Positions 1-4,971 of a stretch of DNA of 7,022 nucleotides are shown in pieces. The notes beneath the pieces are model-generated. The model was not told the origin of the DNA and did no database searches. It worked only from the letters and a program-made list of their open reading frames with translations. This stretch comes from Candidatus Aminicenantota bacterium (GTDB taxonomy: Bacteria; Acidobacteriota; Aminicenantia; UBA2199). The stretch spans positions 1 through 7,022 of the forward strand of contig DAOVIP010000099.1 in NCBI GenBank assembly GCA_030671465.1. The letters are read 5' to 3'. The position numbers were made by a program, and so were the translations under genes. How positions within the stretch are numbered: the first letter of the stretch is position 1; each line of letters starts with the position of its first letter.

Positions 1-1
1 C

Positions 2-349
2 ATTATTGTTTTTGATGGTGGGCCTGAACCCAGCCTGGAACCGGAAAATCCCGGCACAAAAGTGTCGGTAGTCTTTCCGAGTTTCGGTAGTTCGGCGGAT
101 GATGAAATAAAAAAAATGCTGGAGGGATACAGCGATTACAAATCGGTAACCTTGGTTTCTTCGGACCGGGATTTGAAATCCTTTGCCAAGAATAAGGGAG
201 CCAAAGCAGTGAATTCCATTGAGTTCTATTTCGAACTCAAGCGAGTTTATCGGCTGAATGGGGCCAAAGAGGAGAAAATGAAACGGATTCATTCCAAATT
301 ATCCAAACAGGAAGTCGATCAGTGGTTGAAAATTTTTCAGGATGATTAA
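2..349 (+). CDS. YacP-like NYN-domain ribonuclease, 5'-truncated by the window edge
   Basis: This is the C-terminal 115 residues of a protein whose reading frame is open to the left edge. The visible part starts inside the first strand of a PIN/NYN nuclease fold, with IIVFDGG as the first residues. It then shows GSSADDEI and VTLVSSDRDL followed by GAKAVNSIEFY, the order of acidic motifs seen in YacP (DUF901) NYN proteins, which are metal-dependent RNases linked to RNA processing in Bacillus. The acidic residues in FDG, ADDE and SSDRD would form the metal site. A GTG at 62 is not the real start, because the conserved FDG strand lies upstream in frame. The stop TAA overlaps the stop of the convergent birA gene. 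Family assignment is fairly secure; the substrate is unknown. Confidence 0.8.
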   Translation: MIVFDGGPEPSLEPENPGTKVSVVFPSFGSSADDEIKKMLEGYSDYKSVTLVSSDRDLKSFAKNKGAKAVNSIEFYFELKRVYRLNGAKEEKMKRIHSKLSKQEVDQWLKIFQDD

Positions 350-1134
350 GGGAAGGGATCGATCTCGCCAGAGAAAAAAACCACTTTTTCACCGGTTGTT
401 TTTTCCAACACGATTCCTCCCTCCGGATTGATTTCCAGGAAACGTGCTTTGATGGACTTTCGATTCTGATGGAATGTTATTTTCTCCCCCCGTTCATAAC
501 AGTTCATCCGTATGACCGTATTGATGATGGTTGACTTTTCTTCCCTTTCCAAAACATCCAGCCATTTAAAGAATAACCGGATCAGGTGAGGTTCCACCGT
601 TTGGATATCCAGGGACTGCCCGGTTATCATCCGGGCTGAAATTGCACTTTCTCTCAAATCATCTGGAAAATCAGACCGGAGTTGATTGATATTGATTCCC
701 ATGCCGCAGATACTGATTATCCTGTCTTTCTTGATGATATTTTCAATTAAAATCCCGGCAATTTTTTTACCTTGATAGAGGACATCATTGGGCCACTTCA
801 GATTAAATTCCCGACCGGTGATGCGGTTCAGGGTTTCAGATAGGGTGATTCCGGCTATCAGAGAAAGCAGGTTCAGATGTTGCGGCTCGTTGAAAAAAAA
901 TCCCAGGGAAATATACAGGCCTTGGTCTCGGGCTGAAAACCATTTTCGATCATTCCGTCCCCGCCCCCTTACCTGGGTTCTGGATGAAATGCCCACCGGG
1001 AATTGATTGACCATTGTAGTTAGGTTCCGGCGTAAGTAATTGTTGGTTGAGTCGCAGGAATCCAGCCTGATGAAGGTTAGGATATGCCCACCCGTATCAA
1101 TCTTTTTCTTCTCAATTAATTTTTTGGGATTCAT
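346..1134 (-). CDS. birA: Biotin--[acetyl-CoA-carboxylase] ligase, monofunctional (no HTH)
   Basis: The 262-aa protein should activate biotin as biotinyl-AMP and transfer it to the lysine of biotin carboxyl carrier proteins such as acetyl-CoA carboxylase. Family motifs are all present: DSTN (28-31), the biotinyl-AMP loop GRGRNDRKW (57-65), KWPNDVL (113-119), GKKIAGILIE (122-131) with the catalytic-type lysine, and GMGIN (144-148). The small C-terminal SH3-like domain covers about 213-260. There is no N-terminal winged helix, so it is a class I ligase and probably not a biotin-operon repressor. The start at 1134 lies 23 bp inside the end of the upstream ValRS-like gene, preceded by a modest AAAGAAG, so the two are probably translationally coupled. 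The loop reads GRGRND where GRGRxGR is commoner, a minor variant. Confidence 0.95.
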   Translation of the reverse strand: MNPKKLIEKKKIDTGGHILTFIRLDSCDSTNNYLRRNLTTMVNQFPVGISSRTQVRGRGRNDRKWFSARDQGLYISLGFFFNEPQHLNLLSLIAGITLSETLNRITGREFNLKWPNDVLYQGKKIAGILIENIIKKDRIISICGMGININQLRSDFPDDLRESAISARMITGQSLDIQTVEPHLIRLFFKWLDVLEREEKSTIINTVIRMNCYERGEKITFHQNRKSIKARFLEINPEGGIVLEKTTGEKVVFFSGEIDPFP

Positions 1135-2440
1135 CTTCTTTACTGAGATCGGCCAGGGTTTTCTGAATTTTTTCTCTTTTTTGATGTGATTTTAACAATG
1201 ATTTCTTCAGGGCAGACAACCCCGATTCCGGTTCCCGGCTGATGAATTGAGGGTCGGCTAACTTTGATTCGGCGCTGAATATCCGGGCTCTGGTTTTCTC
1301 GAAATCTTTCTTCAGCTTATTAAGGTACTGTTTCCTTTCAGTCTCATTTTTCAGGGGCAGGAGGATTTCCAGGTTCTGGGTTTTTGCCTTGAATCCACAG
1401 GGCAAACCGGAAAAGTCATCAACAATTTCGGATTTCTGGCTCCGGGTTAGAAAATCATAGTATTTCAGGTTTTTGGCAATCTCATTTTTTATTCCCGGGG
1501 AATTTACCCGGATATAAACGGAGAATGGTTTACCGGGATTTATTTTATTTTCAGACCTGATTTTTCTGGTTCTGGTGATTAATGTTTTCAATTGCTCGAT
1601 GGCCGAGTGATCTTGGAGAAATACCCAGTTGCCGTTGAATTGGGGGAAAGAGGCCGTCATTAATAAGCCTTGGTCGGGGTTGACTTTTTGGTGAATCTCT
1701 TCGGTCAGAAAGGGAATGAAGGGATGCAGGCACTGAAGCAGGTGCAGGAGTGAAAATTTCAGGACTTTCCGGGTTTCCCGGCTTCTGATGTCGGTTTTTG
1801 AAAACTCCAAATACCAGTCACAAAACTCATGCCAGAAAAAATGATAAAGAGTTGCGGCTGCATCCGGTATCTGGTATTGATCCATTTGATGGTTTATCTG
1901 ATCAACAGTATTATTCAAGCGGTGCAAGAACCACTTGTCGGTAGCGGTGATTTTATCGAATTCAAGGGATGAATGCTCATCATTGTGCAGGTTCATAATG
2001 ACATATCGTGAAGCATTCCAGATTTTATGAGTAAAGGCTTTGATCCTTTTTATTCGAGTCAGGAATATGGATAATTCGGGATCCGGATCGGCTTTTATTG
2101 CCAGAGTGAACTTGAAATTGTCCCAGCCAAAATTTTCCAGAATTTTAAGTATCTCAGTGATTTCACTTTTCTTTTTTTGACTGAATCGTTTTGGACGTCC
2201 CTGATCCGGATCGGGAATCACCGGATTGTCCGGGGTCAATCCCCGGTTTTGCATCCTGCTTTTTATCTGAGTCGTATCTGTCCGGTTGAGGGCGGCCAGA
2301 TTTTGCAGGTCCAGCGGGCTGTCTGGCGGAAGCGAATTTATGTACTGAAAGAGGAGTGAACTCCGGGCCGGATGATCCGGTATTGCCTGGATCGACAACC
2401 ATTTTTTTTCTACGAATTTATGGTTGTATTCTTTTTCCAT
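1112..2440 (-). CDS. ValRS-like protein lacking catalytic and editing domains (anticodon-binding domain plus coiled-coil arm)
   Basis: The product has 442 aa, about half the usual bacterial ValRS length (roughly 880-950). Residues 1-15 match a ValRS N-terminus (VEKKW, 10-14). Residues 37-54 resemble the HIGH region with the HMGH tetrad replaced (QNLA, 46-49). Residues 86-91 (FSQKKK) sit where KMSKS belongs. The Rossmann core and CP1 editing domain that normally lie between are absent. From about 105 on the match is strong: GWDNFKFTLAIKA, KIWNASRYVIMNL (139-151), FFWHEFCDWYLE (201-212), LHPFIPFLTEEI (238-249) and KIRSEN...NPGK (293-304) of the anticodon-binding domain, then a C-terminal coiled-coil arm (about 370-432, KLADPQFISREPE at 393-405). 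It cannot aminoacylate by the known mechanism; a tRNA-binding role is inferred. The ORF has no frameshift or stop. No strong Shine-Dalgarno precedes the ATG. It lies 40 bp after the response-regulator gene and overlaps birA, which suggests one operon. Confidence 0.85.
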   Translation of the reverse strand: MEKEYNHKFVEKKWLSIQAIPDHPARSSLLFQYINSLPPDSPLDLQNLAALNRTDTTQIKSRMQNRGLTPDNPVIPDPDQGRPKRFSQKKKSEITEILKILENFGWDNFKFTLAIKADPDPELSIFLTRIKRIKAFTHKIWNASRYVIMNLHNDEHSSLEFDKITATDKWFLHRLNNTVDQINHQMDQYQIPDAAATLYHFFWHEFCDWYLEFSKTDIRSRETRKVLKFSLLHLLQCLHPFIPFLTEEIHQKVNPDQGLLMTASFPQFNGNWVFLQDHSAIEQLKTLITRTRKIRSENKINPGKPFSVYIRVNSPGIKNEIAKNLKYYDFLTRSQKSEIVDDFSGLPCGFKAKTQNLEILLPLKNETERKQYLNKLKKDFEKTRARIFSAESKLADPQFISREPESGLSALKKSLLKSHQKREKIQKTLADLSKEDESQKIN

Positions 2441-2480
2441 TCGGATTTTGCCTATTTTTTGAATGTCAATAATAAATAAT

Positions 2481-3773
2481 TTATTCAGAAGAAGAATCGA
2501 TTTCAGATTTTATTTTCTGGATTTCTTCCTTGATAATTTTTTCAGCCAGGGGAGGTACGATCTCCCATAATATTTTTTTGACGGCAATGGTCAGGGTATC
2601 TTCGACCTTGGTGATAATTTTTTCTTTATCCGCTTCTAGTAGCGATTCAGATTCCGTTTTTTCTTCCGGTACTTGGGCGGCTTCACTGGTGTCCAGTTTG
2701 ATTTCAGGGGGTTCGTCAGGCTTAAGATCCGCTTCAATTGGGATCTCTTCTTTTTCCTCTGGTTCCTTGGTCCCTAATTCCAGTTGATCCGTTTCCTGGG
2801 GTTCGGCGCTTTTTGCCGGCTCTTTGATCTTCTCGGGGATATCAGGTTCGGTTGTTTCCGGTTGCTCGACATCGAGTCCCTTCAAGGTATCTTCGATCTG
2901 GTCATCGGTTTTGGCTTCGGTGTCTTCGTCTGCATCATCCAATCCGATGGGCTCGGGATCAATTCCTTTCTCCTTCCCCTGCATGATTTTCTTAATGTTA
3001 ATTTCTTCCTGGGTCAGTGAGGCGATTTCCAATTCACTTTCCTGTTCCCTGATATTTTCCTTGACCTCCAGTTCTTCTTCTTTAAGACCTTCAGCGTCTT
3101 CCTGGCCGATGGGCTGCTCATTCTTGAACGGATTTTCAATCTCTTCAATGTTATCGAATTTGAGGGCATCCTTTTCCGGAGGAGAACCCTGGGTCTTTTC
3201 TTCAGATGGCATGACATCTTCTCTGGGAACTTCTTCATCAGAGTCATTGGCATCGGTGGGCTTATCTGACTCAATTTCATCCTTGATATCAGAAAAGCTG
3301 ATCTCTTCCTCGGTTTCCACTATTTCATCAATTCCGGGAAGAGCTTCCGGTAAGGTTTTCGGCACTTGTTCGGGCTTGGAGGGGGATGCCTTGGCTTCCT
3401 TTTTTTTCAGCATGTCCTTGAGGGTATTGACCAGGGCATTGGAATCAAATGGTTTGGTGATGATATCGACATAGGTCAGGTTCTTCAGCAAGTTCTCGTC
3501 TGTGGGTTCGAATCCACCCTTCATCAGGAATACCTGTGTGTCCTTCAGTTCCTCGGTTTCATTAATGAATTTGCAGGTCTCATACCCGTTGAACTCGGGT
3601 AACTTGATATCGACCAGAACGACTCTGGGTTTTATTTCCAGTAGTTTATCTTTTAAATTTAGTCCGTTTTCAAAGCTGATCAGTTCAACATTTTCTTCTT
3701 CAGCGAATGATAATTCGACGATTCTCCGGATGGTATAGCTGTTATCGGCAAGAAAGATTGCTTCCTTTTTCAT
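2481..3773 (-). CDS. Response-regulator receiver protein with long acidic linker and C-terminal WEIVPPLAEKIIKEEI helix
   Basis: Residues 1-122 form a CheY-like receiver domain: LADNS (8-12), the phosphoacceptor candidate D55 in LVDIKLP, and K107 in TKPF. The acidic pocket is incomplete (AD10-N11 instead of DD), and K85 stands where the switch Thr/Ser is expected, in MKGGFEPTD. From memory, the FEP(F/T)D loop is shared with receiver proteins of Deltaproteobacteria and Acidobacteria. Residues ~123-380 are low-complexity, rich in Glu, Asp, Pro and Lys, and probably disordered. Residues ~383-426 form amphipathic helices with WEIVPPLAEKIIKEEIQKI (403 onward), which loosely resembles the oligomerising C-terminus of PopZ-type scaffolds. 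No DNA-binding output domain is present, so it probably acts through protein-protein contacts, perhaps at the pole or in motility; that is inference. A strong AAAGGAGG ribosome site lies 5 nt before the ATG. It is likely the first gene of the cluster with the ValRS-like gene and birA. Confidence 0.85.
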   Translation of the reverse strand: MKKEAIFLADNSYTIRRIVELSFAEEENVELISFENGLNLKDKLLEIKPRVVLVDIKLPEFNGYETCKFINETEELKDTQVFLMKGGFEPTDENLLKNLTYVDIITKPFDSNALVNTLKDMLKKKEAKASPSKPEQVPKTLPEALPGIDEIVETEEEISFSDIKDEIESDKPTDANDSDEEVPREDVMPSEEKTQGSPPEKDALKFDNIEEIENPFKNEQPIGQEDAEGLKEEELEVKENIREQESELEIASLTQEEINIKKIMQGKEKGIDPEPIGLDDADEDTEAKTDDQIEDTLKGLDVEQPETTEPDIPEKIKEPAKSAEPQETDQLELGTKEPEEKEEIPIEADLKPDEPPEIKLDTSEAAQVPEEKTESESLLEADKEKIITKVEDTLTIAVKKILWEIVPPLAEKIIKEEIQKIKSEIDSSSE

Positions 3774-3778
3774 ATCAT

Positions 3779-3786
3779 CCTCCTTT
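3779..3786 (-). promoter_or_regulatory. Strong Shine-Dalgarno of the response-regulator gene
   Basis: AAAGGAGG on the minus strand ends 5 nt before the ATG at 3773. It is the best ribosome-binding site in the window and fixes that start. Confidence 0.85.
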
Positions 3787-3799
3787 ACGGCTAACTTAT

Positions 3800-3828
3800 T
3801 TTTAACATTTTTATTACATTAATGTCAA
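3800..3828 (-). promoter_or_regulatory. Putative sigma-70 promoter of the response-regulator/ValRS-like/birA cluster
   Basis: Read on the minus strand, a perfect -35 TTGACA (3828-3823) is followed after 17 bp by a weak -10 TTAAAA (3805-3800). Transcription would start near 3793, about 20 nt before the ATG at 3773, leaving just enough room for the AAAGGAGG site. A 10-bp palindrome, ACATTAATGT (3816-3825), overlaps the -35. The -10 matches the consensus at only about half its positions, so activity is an inference. Confidence 0.55.
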
Positions 3829-3854
3829 GTAAAATTTGAACTTCATTTTTTTAT

Positions 3855-3905
3855 GGGTCAAAATGGTAAAAAACCAGGGTAAAATTAGGGAAAAATGATA
3901 AAAAA
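3855..3905. repeat. Helically phased A-tracts / GGGTAAAA-like degenerate direct repeats
   Basis: Five A-tracts of 4-6 bases (3860-3863, 3868-3873, 3881-3884, 3891-3895, 3900-3905) recur about every 10 bp. Four of them follow a G-run (GGGTCAAAA, GGTAAAAAA, GGGTAAAA, GGGAAAAA). Phased A-tracts are known to bend DNA. The array lies just upstream of the -35 candidate of the M23 gene, where curvature or an UP-like element could stimulate transcription. Confidence 0.55.
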
Positions 3906-3922
3906 TGCCATAGTACCCCTGA

Positions 3923-3946
3923 TTTTTCTTGACTTTTCAAGAAAAA
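3923..3946. repeat. Perfect 10-bp inverted repeat overlapping the M23 gene -35 box
   Basis: TTTTTCTTGA (3923-3932) and TCAAGAAAAA (3937-3946) are exact reverse complements separated by CTTT. The repeat contains the TTGACT -35 candidate. It is not followed by a T-run in either direction, so it looks more like a dimeric operator than a terminator. Confidence 0.6.
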
Positions 3947-3957
3947 TAATATATTTT
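3929..3957 (+). promoter_or_regulatory. Putative sigma-70 promoter of the M23 peptidase gene
   Basis: TTGACT (3929-3934) and TATTTT (3952-3957) are spaced by 17 bp; TATATT (3950-3955, spacing 15) is an alternative -10. Transcription would begin around 3962-3965, only about 10 nt before the ATG at 3974, giving a very short leader without a Shine-Dalgarno. The assignment rests on consensus match and position only. Confidence 0.5.
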
Positions 3958-3973
3958 ACTATAGCTGAAATCC

Positions 3974-4897
3974 ATGAAACGCAAACAAAAGACATATTCG
4001 GTTATTATTGTTTCGGATGCCACTTCCTCCAACCGGGAATTTGTAATATCCTCCAAGTTAATCAAAAACGCGATTGTATCGGTTTCAGTGTTGTTGCTGT
4101 TTTTCGGTTTTATTCTATTTGATTATCTGACCACTTCATTCAACAAAGAGAAGATGCGAAAACTGGAACAGGATAACATCAAGAAAGTAAAGACCATCGA
4201 GCACCTGGATGCCAATATCAAGAGTCTTGAGAGAAGTATCAAAAGGATGGAGATCTATAAAGACAAGATCATGATTGCCTCCGGTTTAAAATCTCCCTAT
4301 GCCCTGAAAGAAGTGGGAAGCGGGGGGTACTATGATGAAATTATCTCAAAATCTCCGACCAATACACCCGGTATGACCAAGGCCCAGAGCCAACCCAAAG
4401 AGAATATTATTCAAAAATCAGATAAAATTACCCAGGCAGCCGAGAAAATAGAAGAAACCTTGAAGTTTGTCAAAAGTGTCATTGATAAACAAAAGGTGAG
4501 ACTGGCCTGCACCCCGGCCATCTGGCCCACCAAGGGTTATCTGACCGATGCCTTTGGCTGGAGGATTCACCCCATAACCGGAAAAAGGAGTTTTCACTAT
4601 GGCCAGGATATCGCCACCCAACTGGGCAACAAAGTCATTGCCACTGCCGATGGTTTTGTTCTGGCAGCGGAACGCCGTGGCTCGCTGGGCAATCTGATCA
4701 TCATCGATCATAACTTTGGTTTTACCACGTACTACGGTCATCTGGCTTCCTTTAATGTCAAAGAAGGTAGCCGGGTCAAGCGGGGTCAGGTTATCGGTTA
4801 TGTGGGTAGTACCGGAAGAAGTAATGCTCCTCATCTTCACTATGAGGTCAGGGTAGCCAGCAAACCGCAAAACCCGATGACATTCATTATCGATTGA
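3974..4897 (+). CDS. Membrane-anchored M23 (LytM-like) zinc endopeptidase
   Basis: The 307-aa protein has a short cytoplasmic N-terminus (TYSVIIVSD, typical of this M23 subgroup), one transmembrane segment at about 33-52, a coiled coil at about 55-100, a Pro/Ser/Lys-rich linker, and an M23 domain at about 184-305. The zinc and catalytic residues are present: H208 and D212 in HYGQD, H256 in YGHL, and H287-L-H289. It should therefore be an active periplasmic endopeptidase that cuts peptidoglycan cross-links, rather than a degenerate activator such as EnvC. The WPTKGYLTDAFGWRIHPITG stretch (184-203) is a family hallmark. The ATG at 3974 is chosen because the conserved N-terminal strand follows at once, although no clear Shine-Dalgarno precedes it. 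The exonuclease gene lies 74 bp downstream on the same strand. Confidence 0.92.
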   Translation: MKRKQKTYSVIIVSDATSSNREFVISSKLIKNAIVSVSVLLLFFGFILFDYLTTSFNKEKMRKLEQDNIKKVKTIEHLDANIKSLERSIKRMEIYKDKIMIASGLKSPYALKEVGSGGYYDEIISKSPTNTPGMTKAQSQPKENIIQKSDKITQAAEKIEETLKFVKSVIDKQKVRLACTPAIWPTKGYLTDAFGWRIHPITGKRSFHYGQDIATQLGNKVIATADGFVLAAERRGSLGNLIIIDHNFGFTTYYGHLASFNVKEGSRVKRGQVIGYVGSTGRSNAPHLHYEVRVASKPQNPMTFIID

Positions 4898-4905
4898 GTT
4901 TATTC

Positions 4906-4945
4906 TTTCCACCAAACATATCCGGATATTCAAAGGTGGTGGAAA
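4906..4945. repeat. Nested inverted repeat between the M23 and exonuclease genes
   Basis: The outer arms TTTCCACCA (4906-4914) and TGGTGGAAA (4937-4945) are exact reverse complements. They enclose a perfect 12-bp palindrome, ATATCCGGATAT (4918-4929). RNA from this stretch could form a stem with an inner hairpin. No T-run follows, so it is not a classical intrinsic terminator. A regulatory site or an mRNA processing/stability element is possible. Confidence 0.5.
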
Positions 4946-4971
4946 TCATCCCCGGGAAATAAAAATTTGAA

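Noticed and set aside
62..349. GTG at 62 as the start of the NYN-domain gene
   Set aside because: The frame is open to the left edge and the conserved IIVFDGG strand lies upstream of it, so the gene is cut by the window rather than starting here.
1112..2440. Frameshifted or disrupted full-length valS
   Set aside because: The missing ~470 residues are not present in any other frame or on either strand nearby; the ORF is continuous and the junction motifs are eroded, so this is not a simple frameshift.
2464..2469. TTGACA on the minus strand just before the ValRS-like gene as a promoter
   Set aside because: No acceptable -10 box lies 16-18 bp downstream, and the sequence there is only about 24 nt from the ATG.
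2824..3474. Serine-rich 216-aa plus-strand reading frame
   Set aside because: It is the antisense shadow of the Glu/Asp-rich linker of the response-regulator gene; Ser/Phe-rich composition follows from GAA/GAG on the other strand, and no start signals or domains are present.
4418..4933. 171-aa minus-strand reading frame
   Set aside because: It lies antisense to the conserved M23 domain, whose zinc motifs are intact, and it resembles no protein family.
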